Positions 58,042 to 64,000 of a DNA stretch of 64,000 nucleotides are shown here, piece by piece. The notes below the pieces were generated by a model, which made no database searches, was not told the DNA's origin, and saw only the letters and a list, made by a program, of their open reading frames with translations. Both the position numbers and the translations under genes were made by a program. Position 1 is the stretch's first letter; the number at the start of each line of letters is the position of its first letter. This DNA is from Trebonia sp963773105. GTDB taxonomy: Bacteria; Actinomycetota; Actinomycetes; Streptosporangiales; Streptosporangiaceae. Location of the stretch: assembly GCA_963773105.1 (NCBI GenBank), contig CAVZAA010000010.1, forward strand, positions 186,001-250,000, read 5' to 3'.

Positions 58042-59550
58042 ATGACGGCACCACCGGTCGCGACGTCGTCTTTCCTCGCCACCCGGCGGGGCAGGCTCGT
58101 CCTCGTCTTCCTCTGCGCGGTCGGGTTCCTCGACTTCCTCGACACCTCGATCGTCAACGTCGCGCTCCCGTCCATCCAGCGTGACCTGCACTTCTCCACC
58201 CAGAACCTGCAGTGGGTGGTCAGCGGCTACATCGTCACCTACGGCGGCTTCCTGCTGCTCGGCGGGCGCATCGCCGACCTGCTCGGTCGACGGCGGACGC
58301 TGGTGGCGGGCACCGCCCTGTTCGGGCTCGCCTCGCTGACTGGGGGCCTCGCGCCGAATGCGGGAACGCTGGTCGGCGCGCGCCTGGTCCAGGGGCTGGG
58401 CGCCGCGCTGATGTCGCCGGCCGCGCTCTCCCTGCTCACCACCAGCTTCAGCTATGGCACCGACCGGGTGAAGGCGCTCGGCGCCTGGGGCGCGGTCGGC
58501 GGCCTGTCGTCGGTCATCGGGGTGTTCCTCGGCGGCGTGATATCGGCCAGACCGGGCTGGCGATGGGTCTTCTTCGTGAACCTGCCGGTCTGCGCGCTGG
58601 TCCTCGTCGGCGCGTTCAGGCTGATCGATGGGAGTCACCCCAGTCCGTTCGGACGAAAGGAATTTGATTTTTCGACCTTCGACACGCTGGGCGCGGTCCT
58701 CGGCACCGCCGGGATGCTGCTGCTCATCTTCGGCCTGGTGCGGGCGCCCGACAACGGCTGGGGCGCGGGCTCGACGATCGGCGAGCTCGCGGGCGCGGCG
58801 GCGCTGCTGATCGCGTTCGCCGTGAACGAGGCGCGGGCGCCGAACCCGCTGGTGCCACTGCCGATCTTCCAGATCCGGGGGCTGGTCGCGGCCGACGCGG
58901 TGCAGGTGCTGGCGATGGCCGGGTTCTACTCGGTGTTCTTCTTCGTCACCCTGTACCTGCAGAACGTGCTCGGCTTCTCTCCCACCCGGGCCGGCGTCGC
59001 CTACGTCCCGGTGGCGCTGCTGGTCACGGTCTCCGCGATCATCAGCTCGGGGCTGATCACCCGGCTCGGGAGCCGACCGCTGATCGTGGCGGGCGCGCTG
59101 ATCGCGGCCGGCGGCGTGTACTGGCTGTCCCGCATCCCCGCGCACGGCTTCTACTTCACCGACGTGTTCCCGGGCATGATGGTCATGTCGCTCGGGCTCG
59201 GCGGCGTGTTCGTCGGCGTCCAGACCGCGGGCAACGCGGGCGTGCCGCCGTCGCTCGCGGGGCTGGCAAGCGCCCTGATCAACGCGTCCTTCCAGGTCGG
59301 CGCCGCGCTCGGGCTGGCGGTGCTGTCCGCGGTGGCCACTTCGCACACCCGCTCGCTGCTGGCCGCGCACGCGTCGCCTGCGGTGGCCCTCTCGTCCGGG
59401 TTCCACCGGGCGCTGCTGGTCGCCAGCGTCTTCCTGGTCGCCGCGGCGGTGATCGGGCTGCGCGCGGCGAACACCAGGGGCGAGCCGACCGGCGAGGTCA
59501 CCGAGGTTAGCGAGGACGCCGAGGATCAGGCCGCCGTGCGGCGGGTGTAG
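58042..59550 (+). CDS. DHA2-family MFS drug exporter
   Basis: About 502 residues with 14 predicted membrane segments. Motif A-like GGRIADLLGRRRTLVAG and the DHA2 signature LDTSIVNVALPSIQRDL are clear, and GARLVQGLGAALMSPAALSL follows. Such pumps export drugs or dyes with protons. ATG 58042 with AGAGG 10 bases upstream is preferred; ATG 58024 is possible. It overlaps the convergent ABC permease by 25 bases at the 3' end. The divergent TetR is its likely repressor. Confidence 0.92.
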   Translation: MTAPPVATSSFLATRRGRLVLVFLCAVGFLDFLDTSIVNVALPSIQRDLHFSTQNLQWVVSGYIVTYGGFLLLGGRIADLLGRRRTLVAGTALFGLASLTGGLAPNAGTLVGARLVQGLGAALMSPAALSLLTTSFSYGTDRVKALGAWGAVGGLSSVIGVFLGGVISARPGWRWVFFVNLPVCALVLVGAFRLIDGSHPSPFGRKEFDFSTFDTLGAVLGTAGMLLLIFGLVRAPDNGWGAGSTIGELAGAAALLIAFAVNEARAPNPLVPLPIFQIRGLVAADAVQVLAMAGFYSVFFFVTLYLQNVLGFSPTRAGVAYVPVALLVTVSAIISSGLITRLGSRPLIVAGALIAAGGVYWLSRIPAHGFYFTDVFPGMMVMSLGLGGVFVGVQTAGNAGVPPSLAGLASALINASFQVGAALGLAVLSAVATSHTRSLLAAHASPAVALSSGFHRALLVASVFLVAAAVIGLRAANTRGEPTGEVTEVSEDAEDQAAVRRV

Positions 59551-60305
59551 AGCCGGGACGCGCAGACGAACGCGATGACCAGGATGGCCGCGCAGTAGCC
59601 GCCCGCCAGCCACGCCTCGTGGCCCACGCTGGCGCCGGTCGAGGTGCGCCCCATCCAGAGCCCCCGCATGGTCTCGATCACCGGGGTGAACGGCTGGTTG
59701 GCGGCGATCGGGCGCAGCACCGCGGGCAGCGTGCGGGCCGGGACGAACGCGGTCGAGAGGTATGGGATGAACATCAGCACGAAGGTGGCCCCGGTCGCCG
59801 CCTCCGGACTCCTGACCAGCAGGCCGAACGCGGCCGCGAGCCACGACATGGCCAGGATGAACGCCACGATCATGGCGACCGCGGCGACCCAGCGGACGGG
59901 CGAGTCGGTCGGGCGCCAGCCGACGCCGAGGCCCACCCCGATCACCAGCGCGGTGGCCAGCAGATTGCGCGCCAGGCTGGCGATGATGTGCCCGGCCAGC
60001 ACCGACGAGGCGTGGATCGGCATCGAGCGGAACCGGTCGACGATGCCGCTGCTCATGTCGGTCGCCACCACGACCGCGGTGGTGCCCGCGCCGAACCCGG
60101 CGCACAGCACGATCAGGCCGGGGACGACGTAGTTGACGTAGCGGCCGCCGGTGTTGAGGTCGCCGCCGAAGATGTAGACGAACAGCAGCATCAGCACGAC
60201 CGGCAGCATCAGGGCGGTGAAGAACGCCTCCGGGTCGCGGAGCGAGCGGCGCATGCAGCGGGTGATCATCACGCTGGTGTCGCTGAGGGCGTAGCCGGTG
60301 GTCAT
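59526..60305 (-). CDS. ABC-2 type permease (DrrB-like)
   Basis: A 259-residue membrane protein with about six helices: CMRRSLRDPEAFFTALMLPV then VLMLLFVYIFGGDLN, YVNYVVPGLIVLCAGFGAG and SGIVDRFRSMPIHASSVLAG. The last is the ABC2 signature (DRFRSMPI) found in DrrB-type drug exporters. The ATG overlaps the ATPase stop by 4 bases. It forms the exporter with the upstream ATPase; the longer frame is a run-on into the ATPase gene. Confidence 0.93.
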   Translation of the reverse strand: MTTGYALSDTSVMITRCMRRSLRDPEAFFTALMLPVVLMLLFVYIFGGDLNTGGRYVNYVVPGLIVLCAGFGAGTTAVVVATDMSSGIVDRFRSMPIHASSVLAGHIIASLARNLLATALVIGVGLGVGWRPTDSPVRWVAAVAMIVAFILAMSWLAAAFGLLVRSPEAATGATFVLMFIPYLSTAFVPARTLPAVLRPIAANQPFTPVIETMRGLWMGRTSTGASVGHEAWLAGGYCAAILVIAFVCASRLYTRRTAA

Positions 60306-61273
60306 CGGGTGCTCGCATTCTCTTCGTGACGGCTGTTTTGGCTGAGGCTGTCGGTGAGGGACATGAACACGTCGTCGAGGCTGGGCCGGTCGACCGAGAC
60401 CCGGGCCGCGGGCGCGCCCGCGGCCTGCAGCCGGCCGAGCAGCCGGTAGACCGAGGCGGCGGAGCCGTCGGTGCCGACCTCCACCGTGTGCAGCCGTTCG
60501 TCGGCCCGCAAGGCGGTGACCTCGCGCAGCGCGCGCTTGTAGTCGCCAGGGTCGGCGAACTGGAGCCGCACGACCTCGCCCCGCAGGCTCGACTTGAGCT
60601 CGTCGGGGCTGCCCTGGGCGACGATCCGGCCGCGGTCGAGCAGCGCGATCCGATCGGCCAGCTGGTCCGCCTCCGCCAGGTACTGGGTGGTCAGCAGCAC
60701 CGTCACGCCCTCGTCGGCGAACTTCCTGACCGTCCCCCACAGCTGCTCCCGGCTGCGCGGGTCGAGGCCGGTGGTGGGCTCGTCGAGGAAGAGCAGCGCG
60801 GGCGCCGCGATCATGCTGATGGCGAGGTCAAGGCGTCGGCGCATGCCGCCCGAGTAGGTCTTCACCCGTCGGTCGCCCGCATCGGCGAGGCCGAACTCAG
60901 CCAGCAGCTCGGCGCTGCGGGCGGCCGCCTCGCCCGGCCGCAGGTGCAGCAGCCGCGCCATCATCCGCAGGTTCTCGTCGCCGGTGAGCATGTCGTCGAC
61001 CGCGGCGTACTGGCCGGTGAGGCTGATCGAGCGGCGGACGCCGACCGGATCGCTGAGGAGGTCGCGGCCGGCCACGGTGGCGGTGCCCGCGTCCGGGCGG
61101 ATCAGGGTGGCGAGGATGCGGACCAGGGTGGTCTTGCCCGCGCCGTTCGGGCCGAGCAGGGCGAAGATCGATCCGGTCTCGACCGCGACATCGACGCCGT
61201 CGAGGACGACCTTGCCGCCCTTGCCGCCGCCGAAGGACTTGCGCAGGCCTTGAGCCTTAATTGTGTATGACAT
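60302..61273 (-). CDS. ABC transporter ATP-binding protein (DrrA-like)
   Basis: A 323-residue ATPase with Walker A GPNGAGKTTLVRIL (near 41-54), signature YSGGMRRRLDLAISM, Walker B LLFLDEPTTGLDPRS and H-loop region TTQYLAEADQLAD. The DrrA-type C-terminal domain (VEVGTDGSAASVYRLL) follows. It pairs with the DrrB-like permease for drug or metabolite export. A perfect GTGTATG-A-CATACAC palindrome overlaps the start codon, and a divergent TetR gene is the probable regulator. Confidence 0.94.
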   Translation of the reverse strand: MSYTIKAQGLRKSFGGGKGGKVVLDGVDVAVETGSIFALLGPNGAGKTTLVRILATLIRPDAGTATVAGRDLLSDPVGVRRSISLTGQYAAVDDMLTGDENLRMMARLLHLRPGEAAARSAELLAEFGLADAGDRRVKTYSGGMRRRLDLAISMIAAPALLFLDEPTTGLDPRSREQLWGTVRKFADEGVTVLLTTQYLAEADQLADRIALLDRGRIVAQGSPDELKSSLRGEVVRLQFADPGDYKRALREVTALRADERLHTVEVGTDGSAASVYRLLGRLQAAGAPAARVSVDRPSLDDVFMSLTDSLSQNSRHEENASTR

Positions 61274-61277
61274 ACAC
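61263..61277. promoter_or_regulatory. Operator over the DrrA-like start codon
   Basis: GTGTATG-A-CATACAC is a perfect inverted repeat. The ATG start (61273 to 61271 on the minus strand) lies inside it, so a bound repressor could block transcription or the start of a leaderless message. TetR divergently encoded at 61404 is the natural candidate. Confidence 0.6.
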
Positions 61278-61403
61278 TCACCGTATATTGGCTACACAGT
61301 TTAGGCAAGCGCGTTTACGGGATGCCGGGGGCTGGGTCAGGATCGGTGATTCTGGTTGGCGCGGTTGCGAAGGCGGCGGAGCGGAGGAGTACGGTACGGC
61401 GAT

Positions 61404-62771
61404 ATGGCAGCAGCGTCAGAGCCAGCAGGGCCAGAGCCAGCAGCGCGTCCGCCAGCGCGGCTGCCGGCCGGCCTTGACCTGCTGTGGGGGCGACGCGGAG
61501 CGGGCCGACGCGGCCCTCGACCGGGCCTGTCGCCGGATACGATCGTCGACGCCGCCGTCCGGCTGGCCGACGCCGAGGGCCTCGAGGGCGTGTCGATGGC
61601 GCGGGTCGCGGCCGAACTCGGCTTCACCACGATGTCGCTGTACCGGTACGTCGCCAGCAAGGAGGAGCTCCTCCAGCTGATGTGGAACGCGAGCGCGCGC
61701 GGGGCCGAGGACCTGGTGCTCGAGGGCGACGGCTGGCGGGCGCGGCTGCGGATGTGGGCCATTGTGCAGCGCGAGGTGCTCGACCGCCACCCGTGGCTCA
61801 CCCAGATGCCGATGGCCGCGCCGCCGGTCGCGCCGAACTCGCTGATCTTCGTCGAGAGCGGGCTTGAGACCATGGACGGGACTCCCCTGGCGGACGCCGA
61901 CAAGCTCCGTTTCATCGGCCTGATCAGCTCCTACACGCTGAGCGAGGCCCGGATGTTCAACGACGCGCTGCGCGCCGCGCGGGAGCAGCTGGCGGCGGCC
62001 GGGAGCGGCGGCGGCGAGGCGGCGCCGCCGTGGACCTTCGACGCGCTACTGCGGGAGCTGGTCGACGAGAAGACCTACCCCCGGCTGTACCGGATCGCGT
62101 GGACTCCGGCCGAGGGCGACGACGGATCCGGCGAGGGCGGCGGCCCGCCGTCGGAGCGCGAGGAGTTCCTGTTCGGCATCGACCGCATCCTGGACGGCAT
62201 CCAGGCCTACATGGACCAGACCGCCTTACGCCTGGGGGCCGTCCCAGGACCAGTGCGGGATCGGCAGGCCGGCCGGGACGTCGGTGTCGTCCGGATGGGA
62301 CAGCGCCACCTCGTCCACCGACCGTTCGATGTAGGCGCGGATCGCCGCGCGGAACTCCGGGTCGGCCGGCCAGCCCGCGTCGTCGGCCGCCAGCATGAAG
62401 CAGTCGGCGAACCGGCGGCCGAGGTCGCTCATGTCCCCGTTGCCCGCGTGCAGCAGCAGCAGGTCGCTCTGGTCGCCGCCGTACTCCCCCGAGTACCGGG
62501 GCGGCCCGCCCATGGTCTCGGCCAGGTAGGCGGCCAGCCGCTCGACGTGCTGCGGGTTCTGGCCCGGGTGCGAGAACGGGTGGTTGAGCTCCGGGTCCGC
62601 CAGGCAGCGGGCGTGCAGCGCGGTGGCGAAACCCGCGAAGGCCCGCTCGCCGCCCGCGAACTCGTACAGCGTCGGTCTCATGGATCGATCTTAGGAGGAA
62701 CGAGCGAGGGCGACCCCCCGGTCGGGTTCGCGGCGGCGCCGTGTCTTGACACGAGTATCGGTAAGTTGTAA
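61404..62771 (+). CDS. TetR/AcrR regulator with TetR_C-type domain and run-on tail
   Basis: The frame from ATG 61404 encodes about 455 residues. Residues 40-100 hold the helix-turn-helix (LSPDTIVDAAVRLADAEGLE then GVSMARVAAELGFTTMSLYR), preceded by a Pro/Ala/Arg-rich N-terminus. The ligand domain (WLTQMPMAAPPVAPNSLIFV) ends near DRILDGIQAYMDQTA, about 62230. From there the frame runs, without domain features, across the whole antisense globin gene to 62771. The expected stop seems absent. It is divergent from the DrrAB-like exporter and likely represses it. Confidence 0.78.
   Translation: MAAASEPAGPEPAARPPARLPAGLDLLWGRRGAGRRGPRPGLSPDTIVDAAVRLADAEGLEGVSMARVAAELGFTTMSLYRYVASKEELLQLMWNASARGAEDLVLEGDGWRARLRMWAIVQREVLDRHPWLTQMPMAAPPVAPNSLIFVESGLETMDGTPLADADKLRFIGLISSYTLSEARMFNDALRAAREQLAAAGSGGGEAAPPWTFDALLRELVDEKTYPRLYRIAWTPAEGDDGSGEGGGPPSEREEFLFGIDRILDGIQAYMDQTALRLGAVPGPVRDRQAGRDVGVVRMGQRHLVHRPFDVGADRRAELRVGRPARVVGRQHEAVGEPAAEVAHVPVARVQQQQVALVAAVLPRVPGRPAHGLGQVGGQPLDVLRVLARVRERVVELRVRQAAGVQRGGETREGPLAARELVQRRSHGSILGGTSEGDPPVGFAAAPCLDTSIGKL
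62226..62681 (-). CDS. Group II truncated-hemoglobin-like globin
   Basis: A 151-residue globin-like protein: MRPTLYEFAGGERAFAGFAT then LHARCLADPELNHPFSHPGQ, NPQHVERLAAYLAETMGGPP and the C-terminal FRAAIRAYIERSVDEVALSH. The proximal His is likely the one in NPQHVERL or LLLLHAGNGD. Truncated globins bind O2, NO or other ligands through haem. The ATG has no strong ribosome site. Its entire length is antisense to the run-on tail of the TetR frame. Confidence 0.82.
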   Translation of the reverse strand: MRPTLYEFAGGERAFAGFATALHARCLADPELNHPFSHPGQNPQHVERLAAYLAETMGGPPRYSGEYGGDQSDLLLLHAGNGDMSDLGRRFADCFMLAADDAGWPADPEFRAAIRAYIERSVDEVALSHPDDTDVPAGLPIPHWSWDGPQA

Positions 62772-62785
62772 CTTACCGTAAGTTA
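62746..62785 (+). promoter_or_regulatory. ArsR promoter and operator, leaderless start
   Basis: TTGACA (62746-62751) and TAACTT (62769-62774) are 17 bases apart. The perfect palindrome TAACTTAC-C-GTAAGTTA (62769-62785) covers the -10 box up to the A of the ATG. GTAAGT at 62761 is a further half site. The expected transcription start is at or within a few bases of the start codon, so the message is probably leaderless and autoregulated by the ArsR protein. Confidence 0.7.
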
Positions 62786-63102
62786 TGACTAACCAAGGAG
62801 CGGTGCTCACGGCGCTGGCCGACCCGACCCGGCGGGCCATCTTCGAGCGGCTCGCGCGGTCGCCCGGCGCGGTCGGCGAGCTGGCGCGGGAGCTGCCGGT
62901 CAGCCGCCCGGCCGTTTCCCAGCACCTCAAGATCCTCAAATCGGCGGGCCTGGTCACCGACCGCGCGGCGGGCACCCGCCGCGTCTACTCGGTCGATCCC
63001 GCGGGCCTCGCCGCGATCCGCGACTACTTCGAGCAGTTCTGGCAGCAGTCCCTGGCCAGGTTCCAGGCGGCCGCCAGCCAGCCGACCAAGGAGGACACAT
63101 GA
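62785..63102 (+). CDS. ArsR family transcriptional regulator
   Basis: A 105-residue winged-helix protein: VLTALADPTRRAIFERLARS then PGAVGELARELPVSRPAVSQ and HLKILKSAGLVTDRAAGTRR. There is no metal-binding CxC motif, and the type commonly paired with SRPBCC genes senses other signals. The promoter palindrome covers its start. The stop overlaps the next gene by 4 bases (ATGA), so both are one operon. Confidence 0.94.
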   Translation: MTNQGAVLTALADPTRRAIFERLARSPGAVGELARELPVSRPAVSQHLKILKSAGLVTDRAAGTRRVYSVDPAGLAAIRDYFEQFWQQSLARFQAAASQPTKEDT

Positions 63103-63572
63103 CCACCCAGACGCAGGCAACCTCGGTGACGACCTCGGTGGAGGTGCAGGCGCCGATCGACCACGCCTTCCGCGTGTTCACCGAGGGCATCGGCTCCTGG
63201 TGGAATCCGGACCACCACATCCTGCAGGCGGAACTGGCCGAGATGGTGTTCGAGCCGCGCGTCGGCGGCCACATCATCGACCGCGGCACCGACGGCAGCG
63301 AGTGCCGCTGGAGCCGGGTGCTCGCCTACGAACCGCCGCAGCGGGTCTGCTTCAGCTGGGACATCAGCCTGAGCTGGCAGCTCGAGACCGACCCGGCCAA
63401 GACCAGCGAAATCGAGGTCACCTTCGCCGCCGACGGGCCCGACCGCACCCAGGTGGTACTCACCCACCGGCACCTCGACCGGCACGGCGACGGCTGGGAG
63501 AGCATGCGGGACGCGGTCGGCTCGGGCTGGGATCTCACCCGCTTCGCCGAAGTCGCCGCCGGTCAGGCCTAG
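63099..63572 (+). CDS. SRPBCC (AHSA1-like) domain protein
   Basis: A 157-residue AHSA1/START-like protein: VEVQAPIDHAFRVFTEGIGS then WWNPDHHILQAELAEMVFEP and RVGGHIIDRGTDGSECRWSR. The domain forms a hydrophobic cavity; these ArsR-linked proteins have no well-defined reaction. It is translationally coupled to the ArsR gene, which regulates it along with itself. The C-terminus GWESMRDAVGSGWDLTRFAE is conserved. Confidence 0.92.
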   Translation: MTTQTQATSVTTSVEVQAPIDHAFRVFTEGIGSWWNPDHHILQAELAEMVFEPRVGGHIIDRGTDGSECRWSRVLAYEPPQRVCFSWDISLSWQLETDPAKTSEIEVTFAADGPDRTQVVLTHRHLDRHGDGWESMRDAVGSGWDLTRFAEVAAGQA

Positions 63573-63592
63573 CGCGGCGCCGCCGAGCAGGC

Positions 63593-64000
63593 CTAGCGCT
63601 CGGCCCGGTCGAGGTCGGCGCTCGGACCGTCGCCCGGCAGCTGGCCGCCGCGCCCGGCCGCCGCCGGCGTTTCCTGCTGCAACCCGCGGGTGAGTCCGCG
63701 CAGGGCCACCAGGGCGGCGATCCCCATGATCACCGCCATCCCGTACAGCACCAGCTGGATGGCGTGGGCGAAGTCGGCCCGGATGAACTGCGGGATGGCG
63801 CCGATGGCGCCGCTGGTGCCGCTGGTGCCGCTGGTGCCGCTGGTGCCCTGGAGCTGGGCGATCTTCGCGGCCTGGGCGGCGGCGGCCGGGCCGGGAACGC
63901 CGCGGCTGGTGAGCGAGGTGGTGATCTCGGACCTGAACCGGTTGATCAGCAGCGTGCCCAGGATCGCGAAGCCCAGGCTGGCACCGTAGTTGCGGACGGT
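63593..64000 (-). CDS. MFS (DHA2-like) exporter C-terminus, 5' end outside window
   Basis: The minus-strand frame enters at the window edge (TVRNYGASLGFAILGTLLIN then RFRSEITSLTSRGVPGPAAA), which matches the last third of DHA2-family pumps, and ends with a helix (AIQLVLYGMAVIMGIAALVA) and a Gly/Pro/Glu tail. Stop TAG is at 63593-63595. A run of Gly-Thr-Ser repeats (four units, 9-base tandem repeat at about 63802-63840) lies in the loop between the last helices. It is convergent with the SRPBCC gene. Confidence 0.85.
   Translation of the reverse strand, partial: TVRNYGASLGFAILGTLLINRFRSEITTSLTSRGVPGPAAAAQAAKIAQLQGTSGTSGTSGTSGAIGAIPQFIRADFAHAIQLVLYGMAVIMGIAALVALRGLTRGLQQETPAAAGRGGQLPGDGPSADLDRAER

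Noticed and set aside
58012..60318. Minus-strand open frame of 768 codons
   Set aside because: It is antisense to the MFS pump and out of frame with the ABC permease; its composition is a GC-rich shadow.

Overview
The window comes from a very GC-rich genome. Codon third positions are mostly G or C, GTG starts are common, there are several ATGA/GTGA stop-start overlaps, and several genes look leaderless. Together with the families seen (ECF41 and ECF42 sigma factors, MocR, DUF5995, an IS21 element with GC-rich passengers, actinobacterial-type ROK proteins, a MadS/MnoS-like cytosolic kinase) this points to a soil-type actinomycete (Actinomycetota). I cannot fix the genus.

Layout. (1) 1-11952 is a carbohydrate utilisation locus. 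A minus-strand operon runs ROK sugar kinase, family-5 lipoprotein binding protein, two permeases, two ATPases, a GH4 glycosidase and a secreted GH9-like protein that leaves the window. A divergent ROK repressor and a SIS-domain sugar-phosphate isomerase/deaminase-like gene complete it. A GTTAGG-N7-CCTAAC operator lies between the divergent ROK genes. Gene order resembles the Vibrio chitin-oligosaccharide operon, so beta-linked gluco- or amino-sugar oligosaccharides are the likely substrate. (2) 12.0-15.6 kb holds an acetyltransferase, an MMPL transporter and a TMEM175-type channel. (3) 15.6-19.0 kb is decaying DNA: a multiply frameshifted gene, an epoxide-hydrolase remnant, an IS607-type remnant against a RidA stub, and one intact secreted propeller-like protein. 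(4) 19.0-22.7 kb has a VOC protein, trpB-trpA with a hairpin-rich leader, an ABM-domain protein and a small membrane protein. (5) 22797-26392 is a complete IS21-family element with 26-bp inverted repeats, a 6-bp target duplication and an unusual third gene (coiled-coil protein) between istA and istB. It sits in repetitive DNA.

(6) 26.6-35.5 kb is ordinary chromosome: VOC, DUF1801, recN, an M50-like peptidase, a MocR regulator divergent from a saccharopine-dehydrogenase-like gene, a class-C beta-lactamase-like hydrolase and a PHB-depolymerase-like esterase. (7) 36.3-37.3 kb is a tightly coupled operon of three unrecognised genes. (8) 37.4-47.7 kb carries a C1/alcohol oxidation cluster (FdhA-type zinc dehydrogenase, two-component system, iron alcohol dehydrogenase) bracketed by two direct copies of a segment with a small membrane gene and an NAD-epimerase. 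One epimerase copy is truncated exactly at a 44-bp perfect palindrome.

(9) 47.8-53.4 kb has a secreted repeat protein with eight Cys-pair repeats, an SDR-ECF41 sigma pair, and a YCII/ECF42 module that is partly degraded. (10) 53.4-64.0 kb is rich in regulator-target pairs: TetR with a SnoaL-like gene, DUF5995, SDR, a NYN/OST-HTH RNase-like protein, TetR with an MFS pump, TetR with a DrrAB-like ABC exporter, a truncated globin, ArsR with an SRPBCC protein, and the end of another MFS pump. Several of these have recognisable palindromic operators, some overlapping start codons. I saw no rRNA, convincing tRNA or CRISPR array.
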